Shown here: piece by piece, positions 52,966 through 62,639 of the stretch
Numbering within the stretch: the stretch's first letter is position 1
How the letters are laid out: each line of letters begins with the position of its first letter
From: Orobanche coerulescens
Taxonomy: Eukaryota; Streptophyta; Magnoliopsida; Lamiales; Orobanchaceae
DNA length: 64,000 bases
Assembly (NCBI GenBank): GCA_033398695.1
Contig: JAWKAU010000208.1
Coordinates: 3,305-67,304 of the forward strand
Direction: 5' to 3'
Translations under genes and position numbers: made by a program
Notes under the pieces: model-generated
The model's input: only the letters and a program-made list of their open reading frames with translations
What the model was told of the DNA's origin: nothing
The model's database searches: none

Positions 52966-55030
52966 TGTGTCCTTCCTTTTATTCGAGCCTCTCACCATGA
53001 ATCCGGAAATCAAATTTCGATTTTGATTTTTTATATCTATAGTACATTGAATAATCTTTCCAACGCCGCTTGATTCGACCCAATCGGATGAATAACGAAG
53101 GAGATATGGCCAAAACAATGGAGGAACAGCAATTGAAAAACGGCAAAAAACATCCGGAAGTGTCCACAAAATTGACGATTATCGTATCGATCTCGCCCCA
53201 TGTCGTAGGCCTTTGAATTAGCCTCCCATATCAGCAATAATCGACCCAATCCGATAAATAACGAAGGAGATATGGCCGAAACGGTGGCATGTGCCGGAAA
53301 AAGAAGCTCATCGGGGGCCTCCTCTAATTGCGTCGTCGTGGCCTCAGAAACTGTTTTGACCATATCTCCTTCGTTACTTATCCGATTGGGATGATTCTCG
53401 AAGCATTAGAAATCTTATTCGAAGACCTATAACTTTATGCGATCAAATATCGATTACGAACCGGAATCTAAAATTTCCAACTTTCGATCATTTCCACAGG
53501 GTAATTCTAGGGAAAATCACCTGAAAAATTTTCGAAATAAAAATTCAATTTTTTTGTCCATGATTGCACGGATATTTATTTATAGTGTTCCGTGATGAGA
53601 TTTTGTTATTTGCAAGAGTCTATCACCTGTAGATCCGCCGAATATATCCCAGAATGTGTTCTTCCTTTTATTCGAGCCTCTCACTATGAATCCGGGAATC
53701 AAATTTCGATTTTGATTTTTTATATCTATAGTACTTTGAATAATCTTCCCAACGCTGCTTGATTCGACCCAATCGGATGAATAACGAAGGAGATATGGCC
53801 AAAACAATGGAGGAACAACAATTGAAAAACGGCAAAAAACATCCGGAAGTGTCCACAAAATTGACGATTATCGTATCGATCTCGCCCCATGTCGTAGGCC
53901 TTTTAATTAGCCTCCCATAGCAGCAAGAATCGACCCAATCCGATAAATAACGAAGGAGATATGGCCGAAACGGTGGCATGTGCCGGAAAAAGAAGCTCAT
54001 CGGGGGCCTCCTCTAATTGCATCGTCGTGGCCTCAGAAACTGTTTTGACCATATCTCCTTCGTTACTTATCCGATTGGGATGATTCTCGAAGCGTTAGAA
54101 ACTTTATTCGAATACCTATAACTTTATGCGATCAAATATCGATTACGAACCGGAATCTAAAATTTCCAACTTTCGATCATTTCCCCTAGGGGTACCTCTA
54201 GGGAAAATCACCTAAAAAATTTTCGAAATAAAAATTTATTTTTTTGTCCAGGATTGCACGGATATTTATTTATAGTGTCCCGTGATGAGATTTTGTTATT
54301 TGCAAGAGTCTATCACGTGTAGATCCGCCGAATATATCCCAGAATATGTCCTTCCTTTTATTCGAGCCTCTCACCATGAATCCGGGAATCAAATTTTGAT
54401 TTTGATTTTTTATATCTATAGTACTTTGAATAATATTTCCAACGCCGCTTGATTCGACCCAATCGGGCGAATAACGAAGGAGATATGGCCAAAACAATGG
54501 AGGAACAATAATTGAGAAACGGCAAAAAACATCCGGAAATGTCCACAAAATTGACGATTATCGTATCGATCTCGCCCCATGTCGTAGGCCTTTGAATTAG
54601 CCTCCCATAGCAGCAAGAATCGACCCAATCCGATAAATAACGAAGGAGATATGGCTGAAACGGTGGCATGTGCCGGAAAAAGAAGCTCATCGGGGGCCTC
54701 CTCTAATTGCGTCGTCGTGGCCTCAGAAACTGTTTTGACCATATCTCCTTCGTTACTTATCCTATTGGGATGATTCTCGAAGCGTTAGAAACCTTATTCG
54801 AATACCTATAACTTTATGCGATCAAATATCGATTACGAACCGGAATCTAAAATTTCCAACTTTCGATCATTTCCCCTAGGGGTACCTCTAGGGAAAATCA
54901 CCTGAAAAATTTTCGAAATAAAAATTCATTTTTTTTGTCCAGGATTGCACGGATATTTATTTATAGTGTCCCGTGATGAGATTTTGTTATTTGCAAGAGT
55001 CTATCACCTGTAGATCCGCCGAATATATCC
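52965..55030. repeat. Three-monomer higher-order unit, copy 2
   Basis: This is a tandem duplicate of the preceding block and carries the same private variants in the same order. It is the clearest recent duplication in the window. The right end is blurred because the following monomer (anchor 55055) is of a different subtype. Confidence 0.8.
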
Positions 55031-57235
55031 CATAATGTGTCCTTCCTTTTATTCGAGCCTCTCACCATGAATCCGGGAATCAAATTTCGATTTTGATTTT
55101 TTATATCTATAGTACTTTGAATAATCTTTCCAATGCCGCTTGAATCGACCCAATCGGACGAATAACGAAGGAGATATGGCCAAAACAATGGAGGAACAGC
55201 AATTGAGAAACGGCAAAAAACATCCGGAAGTGTCCACAAAATTGACGATTATCGTATCGATCTCGCCCCATGTCGTAGGCCTTTGAATTAGCCTCCCATA
55301 GCAGCAAGAATCGACCCAATACGATAAATAACGAAGGAGATATGGCCGAAACGGTGGCATGTGCCGGAAAAAGAAGCTCATCGGGGGCCTCCTCTAATTG
55401 CGTCGTCGTGGCCTCAGAAACTGTTTTGACCATATCTCCTTCGTTACTTATCCGATTGGGACGATTCTCGAAGCGTTAGAAACCTTATTTGAAGACCTAT
55501 AACTTTATACGATCAAATATCGATTACGAACCGGAATCCAAAATTTCCAACTTTCGATCATTTCCCCTAGGGGTACCCCTAGGGAAAATCACCTGAAAAA
55601 TTTTCGAAATAAAAATTCAATTTTTTTGTCCAGGATTGCACGGATATTTATTTATAGTGTCCCGTGATGAGATTTTGTTATTTGCAAGAGTCTATCACCT
55701 GTAGATCCGCCGAATATATCCCAGAATGTGTCCTTCCTTTTATTCGAGCCTCTCACCATGAATTCGGGAATCAAATTTCGATTTTGATTTTTTATATCTA
55801 TAGTACTTTGAATAATCTTTCCAACGCTGCTTGAATCGACCCAATCAGACGAATAACGAAGGAGATATGGCCAAAACAATGGAGGAACACCAATTGAGAA
55901 ACGGCAAAAAACATCTGGAAGTGTCACAAAATTGACGATTATCGTATCGATCTCGCCCCATGTCGTAGGCCTTTGAATTAGCCTCCCATAGCAGCGAGAA
56001 TCGACCCAATCTGATAAATAACGAAGGAGATATGGCCGAAACGGTGGCATGTGCCGGAAAAAGAAGCTCATCGAGGGCCTCCTCTAATTGCGTCGTCGTT
56101 GCCTCAGAAATTGTTTTGACCATATCTCCTTCGTTACTTATCCGATTGGGACGATTCTCGAAGCGTTATAAACCTTATTCGAAGACCTATAACTTTATGC
56201 GATCAAATATCGATTACGAACTGGAATCCAAAATTTCCAACTTTCGATCATTTCCCCTAGGGGTACCCCTAGGGAAAATCACCTGAAAAATTTTCGAAAT
56301 AAAAATTCAATTTTTTTGTCCAGGATTGCACGGATATTTATTTATAGTGTCCCGTGATGAGATTTTGTTATTTGCAAGAGTCTATCACCTGTAGATCCGC
56401 CGAATATATCCTAGAATGTGTCCTTACTTTTATTCGAGCCTCTCACCATGAATCCGGGAATCAAATTTCGATTTTGATTTTTTATATCTATAGTACTTTG
56501 AATAATCTTTCCAACGCCGCTTGAATCGACCCAATCGGACAAATAACGAAGGAGATATGGCCAAAACAATGGAGGAACAACAATTGAGAAACGGCAAAAA
56601 ACATCCGGAAATATCCACAAAATTGACGATTATCGTATCGATCTCGCCCCATGTCGTAGGCCTTTGAATTAGCCTCCCATAGCAGCAAGAATCGACCCAA
56701 TCCGATAAATAACGAAGGAGATATGGCCGAAACGGTGTCATGTGCCGGAAAAAGAAGCTCATCGGGGGCCTCCTCTAATTGCGTCGTCGTGGCCTCAGAA
56801 ACTGTTTTGACCATATCTCCTTCGTTACTTATCCGATTGGGACGATTCTCGAAGCGTTATAAACCTTATTCGAAGACCTATAACTTTATGCGATCAAATA
56901 TCGATTACGAACTGGAATCCAAAATTTCCAACTTTCGATCATTTCCCCTAGGGGTACCCCTAGGGAAAATCACCTGAAAAATTTTCGAAATAAAAATTCA
57001 ATTTTTTTGTCCAGGATTGCACGGATATTTATTTATAGTGTCCCGTGATGAGATTTTGTTATTTGCAAGAGTCTATCACCTGTAGATTCGCCGAATATAT
57101 CCTAGAATGTGTCCTTACTTTTATTCGAGCCTCTCACCATGAATCCGGGAATCAAATTTCGATTTTGATTTTTTATATCTATAGTACTTTGAATAATCTT
57201 TCCAACGCCGCTTGAATCGACCCAATCGGACAAAT
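55030..57235. repeat. Satellite subfamily block D (array edge)
   Basis: The last three or so monomers return to CTTGAATCG and GGGACGATTC and share local changes such as GCGTTATAAACC (56,166 and 56,857) and GAACTGGAATCC (56,218 and 56,909). The final unit is truncated at about 57,235. Confidence 0.65.
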
Positions 57236-57249
57236 GTCCAGTACTGGAC
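57236..57249. repeat. 14-bp palindrome at the satellite/LTR junction
   Basis: GTCCAGTACTGGAC is its own reverse complement and starts within a base or two of the last satellite base. Confidence 0.8.
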
Positions 57250-57257
57250 TGTCGCGT

Positions 57258-57475
57258 TAGCGCGCGCTACCGGACACCTAGCGCGCTAGCCCTCAACAAT
57301 AACGTGCGCTAGACAAACGTAGCGTGCACTAATCCGTTAGTCCAGAGGACTGGGATCAGAAACAGGCTCACTGCTACTGCCAGGGCTCAACTCGCTAGCG
57401 CGCGCTACCAATAGGCGTTAGCGTGTGCTACTGAAGATGCTTAGCGTGCGCTATACAACAATATTAGCGCGCGCT
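57258..57475. repeat. Array of TAGCGCGCGCTA palindromes in LTR
   Basis: Perfect TAGCGCGCGCTA lies at 57258-57269, 57396-57407 and 57464-57475, with CTAGCGCGCTAG at 57278-57289. Near matches (TAGCGTGCGCTA 57442-57453, TTAGCGTGTGCTAC near 57,418, GTAGCGTGCACTAA near 57,319, ACGTGCGCTAG near 57,302) lie between. In the LTR's own orientation the array starts about 300 bp from its first base. Confidence 0.85.
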
Positions 57476-57774
57476 AGGCATAGGATAACAATGGTCCTAA
57501 ACACCGAAACGCGAACAAAACATCAAACGGAACATCTCAATACACATAATAACATAGAATGGATCCACGGCAACCCCAAAACGGTGGTTCCGAACAACAA
57601 GAATTACGAGAATCAGATCAATAAGTGACGGAAGAACCAATAAATGTAGAACTGGATGACAAAAAGTCTCGAAACAAATATTCTTGAAAATCAATACGGT
57701 TATACGAGGGTCGCTAAAAACGAGAAATACACCGAAAAATGAAAATGTCGGGAAAAGAAAATGCGGATATTACA

Positions 57775-57895
57775 CGTTACTTGATCGATCCTATTTGGGA
57801 TTCGTTATATTGAGTTTTTATTATTCTGCTACGTACTCGATTTTGTATCCGAAATCCCAACAAAATTATCATAAAAAATTTCTTATTAATTGGTT
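57775..57895. other. Unassigned A/T-rich spacer
   Basis: I recognise nothing in this ~120 bp between the LTR fragment and the degenerate tandem repeat. It may be a worn monomer of that repeat, but I cannot align it by eye. Confidence 0.5.
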
Positions 57896-59778
57896 TTAGA
57901 TTCAAGTATCACGTATGATGGTAGTCATCATTTAGTACCTCTGGTTGTATGTGATGCAATTTGTGGAATTCAACCTCCTCCTCAGATTTGAAAATAATTA
58001 TGATCTCTTTGAAGGGGTACGAAGGATGGACATCAAATTCCTTGGAACTTGATTTTTATTTCTATATCCTATTATCAAGTATAATGATAGTTATCATTTA
58101 GTACCTCTGAATTGGGTATATTCGGTGCAATTTGTAAACATTCAACCTCCTCCGCAAATTTGAAAGCAACTGTGATGTTACCCCTTTGAAGGGTTAAGAT
58201 GGACATTAAAACAAATTCTTTAGAACTTGATTTATTTATATATTTTACTATAAAGTATGATAGTCGTTAGTACCTCCGAATTGGGTATATAAATGCAATT
58301 TAGAAAAGTTCAACCACCTCAAATTTGAAAAAACCTTTGATGGTACCCATTTGAAGGTGTAACAAAAATGACCATTCAAATAAATTATTTGAAACTTGAT
58401 TTATTTCTATATTGTAGTATCACGTCTGATTGTAGTCATTATTTAGTACCTCCGAATCATGTGCATGGGGTGCAATTTATGAAATTCATCTTCCTTAAGA
58501 ATTCCTTTGGAGAGGTAAAAAAATGGACATTCGAGCAAAATTCTTAGAACTTGATTGTTTTTATATTCTACTATCATGCATGATGGTAGTCATCTTTAGT
58601 ACCTCCAAACTTGTTGTATGGAATGCAATTTATAAAAATTCATCATTCCCTCAAATTTAAATAAAATTGTGATGGTACCCCTTTGAATGGGTAAGAAAAA
58701 TGGACATTTAAATGAATTCCTTGGAACTTGATTTTTTTCTATATTCTGCTATCAATTGTGATGGTGCTCCGTACCTCCGAATTGGGTGTATGTGATGCAA
58801 CCTATGAATACTCAATCTCCTCCTCAAATTTGAAAAACCGTAATTGTACCCCTTTGAAGGCGTAAGAAACATTAGATCCAAATAAAATCCTTATAATTTG
58901 AGTTGTTTCTATATTCTAGTATCAAGTGTGATGGTATTCATCGTTTAGTATCTCCGAATTGAGTGTATGGGATGCATTTTATGATATTCAACCTCTTCCT
59001 CAAATTTGAGGAAAAAACTGTGATCCTTTTGAGGAGTAAGAAAAAATGGACATTAAGCCAAATTCCTTAAATTTGATTTGTTTCTACATGATAGTATCAA
59101 GTGTGTTGGTAGTCATTGTTTAGTACCTTCGGATTACATATATGGAATGAAATTTATGAAAATTCAACCCCCTCCTCAAATTTAGAAAATTAGGATGATA
59201 CCACTTTGAAAGCGTAAGATAAATAATCATCCAAACAAAATCCTTATAATTATTCTAGTATCAAGTTTGATGATAGTTATCTTTTAGTACATCTGAATTG
59301 GTTGTGTGGATAAAATTTATGAAACTCAGTCTCCCCCTCAAATTTGAAAAAAGAACTATAATGCTACCCATTTGAAAAAGTAAGAAAAAAATGGACATTA
59401 AAATAAAAAAATGGAACTTAATTTGTTATTATATTCAACTATGAAGTGTGATGGTAATCATCCTTTTATACCTACAATTGGTTATATGGATGTGATTTTG
59501 AAAACTGTGATGATATCCCTTAGAAGGCGTAAAAATGACCATTCAAAATAAATTTCTTGAAACTTGATTTGTTTTTACATTATAGTATCAAGTGTAATAA
59601 TAGTCATAATTTAGTACCTCCAAATTGAGTATATGAGATGTAATTTATGAAATTTAACCTCCTTAAATTTAAAAAACTCTTGATGGTACTCATTTTGTAG
59701 CGGTAAGAAAAAATAGACATTCAAACAAAATCCTTATAATTTGTTTCTATATTATAGTATCTAAGTGTGGTGGTAATT
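57896..59778. repeat. Second, degenerate satellite, ~168-bp period, about 11 copies
   Basis: A worn tandem repeat with the consensus phrases TAGTATCAAGTGTGATGGTA, GTCATCATTTAGTACCTC, GAATTGGGTGTATG, TTCAACCTCCTCCTCAAATT and CCCTTTGAAGGGGTAAG. The AGTACCT landmark (or a variant) falls at about 57934, 58100, 58269, 58445, 58598, 58770, 58947, 59122, 59286, 59468 and 59613. Spacing is 145-182 bp, average about 168. Copies differ from one another by many substitutions and indels, so this array is much older or no longer homogenised, in contrast with the ~690-bp satellite next to it. The nucleosome-scale period is typical of many plant centromeric satellites, but location cannot be inferred from that alone. 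No similarity to the ~690-bp monomer was seen. Confidence 0.85.
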
Positions 59779-59967
59779 GTTGGAGCACTATTGGTCGGTA
59801 TCGCCGTTTGGAAATAGAGTTGGAAAACTCTTTCACGTTGCGGAAGCGATATAAATAAAAGTGCGGAAATTAAACAACACAGGATTTATAGAGGTACGGC
59901 CAACCGTGCCTACGTCCTCTCTCGGTATCTTTTTCTATAGGCTAAAGATAAACCTCTGTACCTCTAT
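59779..59967 (+). mobile_element. Possible LTR-type fragment (TGTTGGAGC start)
   Basis: The degenerate satellite breaks off and TGTTGGAGCACTATTGG begins. The segment includes GTTGCGGAAGCG, AACAACACAGGATTTATAGA and GGTACGGCCAACCGTGCCTA, followed by CTACGTCCTC. A TGTTGG start and a CACAGGATTTATAGAGGT-type segment resemble ends of plant Copia-type LTRs, but only ~190 bp is present before another LTR start cuts it. It could equally be an unclassified interspersed repeat. Confidence 0.35.
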
Positions 59968-60371
59968 TGTAATATCCGGAATTTCTACTACTGTGGTTTA
60001 ATATTATTTTATCCGAGTTATGTTGTACAGCGTGGAATCTGTACAGTATGGATAAAATAAATGAAGGACTAAGACATCTGTATTAGTATTATTACCGCAC
60101 TTGGTTGACAGTTGTATTGGAAGACATTGTGTGTCGGGCTTATCGTATGAGAATGTTGTTGGAAGATGTATATGTATTCAGTATGCTGTATGTTCGTATT
60201 CTGCATGTCCAGACGATGGACAAGAGTAGCTGAAAATGGCTAAATATAGCCTTGTTAGCGCACGCTAATACTCATGTATAGCGCACGCTATCGTGTAGGT
60301 ATAGCGCACGCTACAGGCATATGTTAGCGTACACTAGTGCAGAACAGCTCAGAGGGAATATACGTGTGGAC
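59968..60371 (+). mobile_element. Plus-oriented LTR fragment (TGTAATATCCGG start), interrupted
   Basis: The segment begins TGTAATATCCGGAATTT, matching the first bases of the LTR that starts at 62,320 on the other strand. About 287 bp in, it carries four TAGCGCACGCTA-type motifs. It stops at 60,371, where the minus-strand element's LTR begins with TGTAACACCCCG. The simplest reading is that the minus-strand chromovirus inserted into this older LTR, whose remainder lies beyond the right edge. Past the first dozen bases it is clearly diverged from the other two LTRs. Confidence 0.6.
60255..60336. repeat. Array of TAGCGCACGCTA motifs in LTR fragment
   Basis: TAGCGCACGCTA occurs within 60255-60268 (TTAGCGCACGCTAA) and at 60279-60290 and 60302-60313, with TAGCGTACACTA at 60325-60336. 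Each is an imperfect palindrome of the form TAGCGnnCGCTA, spaced about 22-24 bp apart. Confidence 0.85.
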
Positions 60372-60940
60372 TGTAACACCCCGAGATATTCAGAGTTTAT
60401 TACAGCGCCGTGGACCCCCCACAAGGGACCCACCAGGCTATAAACAAGAAAAACTCCACTCGACTAACCATCCCGGTTAGCGAGGGCACACATTTAATTA
60501 TGAGACATTAAAGTTACGCCCGGAGCAACCGGCGAAATGATCATCAACCAACAATGTAACAATTTAAAAGTAACACAATACGGAGTTTGAAATGAAAAGC
60601 CTAAGTACTCGCGAGTACACTCTATGAGTTTATAATTATTAGAACAACCAAATCGAAATGGACGAAAGAAATAGAAAGACCCAAATGCACATGTCAACGA
60701 CCCTGGCCAACGTCCTCGTACTGTCCAGGTGCCCGCTCGTCCGGATAATCATAACCTGAAATCCATAACAAGAATTTCCCCAAAACGGGTCCACAGTGGG
60801 GTTAGCAATTACGCTAGTACTAGTAATCAAGTCAAAACAATCGCTTAAACATTTCATAGTACATGCACCAATATCAATTTCAAAAGTCAAAACCAGACAT
60901 GTCTTTTAGGAAACAAGCAGTCACAATTAATTTGCCTAGA

Positions 60941-61165
60941 CCGGACGAAGCCACGAATCCCACTCGAGGCCTCTAAGGACCCTCCCGTGGCCACATTCAT
61001 AAAACAAACCAAGCACCACACGTCACCTAGGGCCGGGACGAAGCCACGAATCCCACTCGAGGCCTCTAAGGACCCTCCCAGTGGCTAGCGAATCAAACTC
61101 ATGAATCCAGACGAAGCCATAGATTCCCCGTGATCCCGTCGGACCCTCCCGAGGTGAGCAAATCA
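60941..61165 (-). repeat. Three ~50-bp direct repeats inside the LTR
   Basis: The phrase GACGAAGCCACGAATCCCAC, followed by TCGAGGCCTCTAAGGACC, is present at about 60944-60992 and 61037-61086. A diverged third copy (AGACGAAGCCATAGATTCCC ... GGACCCTCCCGAGG) lies at about 61109-61155. Spacing is ~93 and ~72 bp. Confidence 0.8.
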
Positions 61166-61763
61166 CACACAATATACATTACCATTTCACGTTAAGCATA
61201 AAGGTTTCCAAAAATACTTGCCTTGAATATTTTGATGACGCAACGAACGGGAAGGATAATCACCGACGAATACTAGGAATCAACGGAACCGAACCTAACG
61301 ATTCGAAGAACATAATTATAACCAACTCTAGCCGAATACGGAAATGGAATACACCCGAAAACCCGCCTACGATTCATGTATATTCGCACAAAATAACAAC
61401 GAGGGCGGACCACAACCAAACCCTCTCGATTCCGCAAAACTATGAAAATATACCATGAATCTGTAGGGAAATTAATGATATCAACAAGATTAATCATATA
61501 CATCATGAATCCACCAACAAAACGGAACGAATCGGAAGAAAATCCCAAAACCCCAAATTAATCGAAAGTAGGGTTCTAGAAATATTACCTTTGGGGATTC
61601 AAGTACCAAGATCCGTAGAACACGCGCTAGATTGATTACCGGGCTTCACTATCGAAGAAAAATGGTGAAAATCGACCCCCAATGGATAAAGATGAAGAAC
61701 TCTATCCCTCTCTTACACTCTCTCTCGCGATGCGATCAAAATGAAGAAGACGACGGGCGATTT

Positions 61764-61778
61764 CGTCTAATAAAGACG
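61764..61778 (-). promoter_or_regulatory. Possible TATA region of the LTR
   Basis: On the minus strand this reads CGTCTTTATTAGACG. It lies downstream of the palindromic array and just upstream of a GA-rich stretch (AGAGAGAGTGTAAGAGAGG) that would suit a transcript leader. Inferred from position and composition only. Confidence 0.35.
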
Positions 61779-61861
61779 AGTTGCCTGATTGACCGCTTCG
61801 TGTGCGCGGCCTGACTTAGGTGTGCCGCATGTGCCAAAATTCACTCCTGTGTTTCGGCATT

Positions 61862-62053
61862 GTGCCGCGGCACGGCTGCGTGTGCCGCGGCACCGTCAGG
61901 CGAGTTTTGGTCGCAGATGACACACGAGTGTGCCGCGGCACCGGATAGGTGTGCCGCGGCAGCTGGCATTGTGCCGCGGCACCGGATAGGTGTGCCGCGG
62001 CACACAGTCTGATTCGTTTGGCCAACAATGAAGAAATTTGTGTGCCGCGGCAC
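61862..62053. repeat. Array of GTGCCGCGGCAC palindromes in LTR
   Basis: The 12-bp palindrome GTGCCGCGGCAC occurs at 61862-61873, 61882-61893, 61930-61941, 61971-61982, 61992-62003 and 62042-62053, with a one-base variant at 61951-61962. A degenerate relative lies near 61,822. Flanks such as CACCGGATAGGT are also duplicated (61,940 and 61,981). The array begins about 265 bp from the LTR start, ahead of the possible TATA region. Confidence 0.9.
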
Positions 62054-62320
62054 ACACATCTTATCTTGTGGCCCACACCCCCTATTAGGTTCCAAAATGA
62101 TAAAAATGATCAGGAAAGAGAATAAAACGATAGGAATCAATATTTGGGAACCAATAACACGAAATGGATCCACGGCAACCCCAAAGCGGCGGTTCCGCAC
62201 CACAACGAGAATACAGTTCAACGGTTGATAGGAAGGACACAGAAAGGTACACGAGGGTCACTATGACCGAGAAATATACCAAAAATTAAAATACAAGGAA
62301 AGAAAATACCGGATATTACA

Positions 62321-62334
62321 TTCTACCCCTCTAA
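62321..62334 (-). other. Polypurine tract of the chromovirus
   Basis: On the minus strand TTAGAGGGGTAGAA directly precedes TGTAATATCCGG. A purine run abutting the LTR start is the standard plus-strand primer site in LTR retrotransposons, and its position fixes the 3' LTR boundary and the element's orientation. Confidence 0.8.
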
Positions 62335-62339
62335 AAATA

Positions 62340-62560
62340 AGTTTCGTCCGAAACTTGAGAAACAAACAACTCGGGGTACCTAGCACGCATGCTATCCTCG
62401 GTTTCCCAAGTTGCTTCCTCGACACCGTGTCTCGACTTTGCACTTTGACCAAAGGGATGGTCTTATGCCTCGATCGTTTCTCACGATGTTCCAAAATCTT
62501 CAAAGGACGCTCCTCAAAGTAATATCTTGACAATATCAATCTCGCCATAATCGATAGCGT
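62340..62560 (-). pseudogene. Chromodomain at the end of chromovirus pol
   Basis: The minus strand encodes a stretch with ERPLKILEHREKRSRHKTIP followed by LVKV (about 62430-62520), and then, after a frame shift, ATWETEDSMRARYPELF (about 62365-62415). This is the typical C-terminal chromodomain layout of plant chromoviruses, in which the domain follows the integrase and is thought to direct insertion toward marked chromatin. The frame is broken between the two halves, so as given it could not make an intact domain. It ends just before the polypurine tract. Confidence 0.8.
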
Positions 62561-62639
62561 GACTAGGATCGGAACATATTTCCTCGGTGGGAAACATGAA
62601 AACGCTATGAATGTGACTCAAGGTCGGGGTAACGCCAAA

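Larger units (their letters stand above)
37590..55030. repeat. Satellite subfamily block C (CCGCTTGATTCG / GGGATGATTC type)
   Basis: From about 37,597 monomers carry GCCGCTTGATTCG, and many carry GGGATGATTC after module 3. The organelle-like insert (40,785-44,527) lies inside this block, with type-C monomers on both sides, so it entered a type-C array. Exceptions that keep GAATCG occur near 48,243 and 50,328. The block holds the duplicated three-monomer unit at about 50.9-55.0 kb. Confidence 0.7.
44528..57235. repeat. ~690-bp satellite tandem array, right arm (19 anchors)
   Basis: The same satellite resumes here in the same orientation and phase after the organelle-like insert. Anchors lie at about 44698, 45389, 46079, 46769, 47467, 48159, 48858, 49546, 50237, 50917, 51605, 52295, 52985, 53674, 54364, 55055, 55746, 56436 and 57127. 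Spacing is very regular (about 680-698, mostly 690). Anchor 40266 to 44698 is 4,432 bp, which is one ~690-bp monomer plus ~3.74 kb of insert, so this arm and the left arm were once continuous. The last monomer is cut at about 57,235, inside its first module, where LTR sequence begins. Confidence 0.97.
57235..57774 (-). mobile_element. LTR fragment or short solo LTR, minus orientation, at the satellite edge
   Basis: On the minus strand this begins TGTAATATCCGC and ends CTGGACA, so it has TG...CA ends and is 540 bp long. Its first ~300 bp resemble the start of the LTR at 62,320: both carry the GGATCCACGGCAACCCCAAA stretch and the ACGAGGGTC...GAGAAATA stretch, and both end GGATATTACA on the plus strand. 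The remainder is an array of TAGCGCGCGCTA-like palindromes. No matching 5-bp target duplication is visible (ACAAA before, CGTTA after). It may therefore be a truncated LTR, or a solo LTR whose far flank was lost when the array edge formed. Confidence 0.65.
60372..62320 (-). mobile_element. 3' LTR of the chromovirus (1,949 bp)
   Basis: Plus-strand ends are TGTAACACCCCG at 60372 and CCGGATATTACA ending at 62320, giving 5-bp terminal inverted repeats TGTAA/TTACA. The polypurine tract abuts it at 62321. In its own orientation it contains ~265 bp of leading sequence, an array of GTGCCGCGGCAC palindromes, a TATA-like TTTATTAG, a C/T-rich plus-strand (GA-rich minus-strand) leader, and three ~50-bp direct repeats. 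The 60,372 end is inferred from the terminal sequence only, since the other LTR is outside the window. Confidence 0.75.

Noticed and set aside
628..57000. Dozens of recurring open frames of about 60-157 codons in the satellite, mainly on the minus strand
   Set aside because: They overlap in several phases of the same DNA, recur once per monomer, are broken by the small indels, and match no family I know. They reflect the repeat's low stop density.
1..57235. CRISPR array or other prokaryotic repeat system
   Set aside because: Units are ~690 bp and homogeneous throughout, with no unique spacers, no cas genes, and eukaryotic retroelements alongside.
57425..57628. 67-codon plus-strand frame near the array edge
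   Set aside because: It lies inside the LTR fragment, overlaps an opposite frame and has no similarity to retroelement proteins.
57235..57774. Complete solo LTR with target duplication
   Set aside because: The ends fit TG...CA, but the flanking 5-mers (ACAAA and CGTTA) do not match and satellite does not continue on the right.
61841..62221. 126-codon minus-strand frame across the LTR
   Set aside because: It runs through the GTGCCGCGGCAC palindromes and gives a low-complexity product. The segment is LTR control region, not coding.
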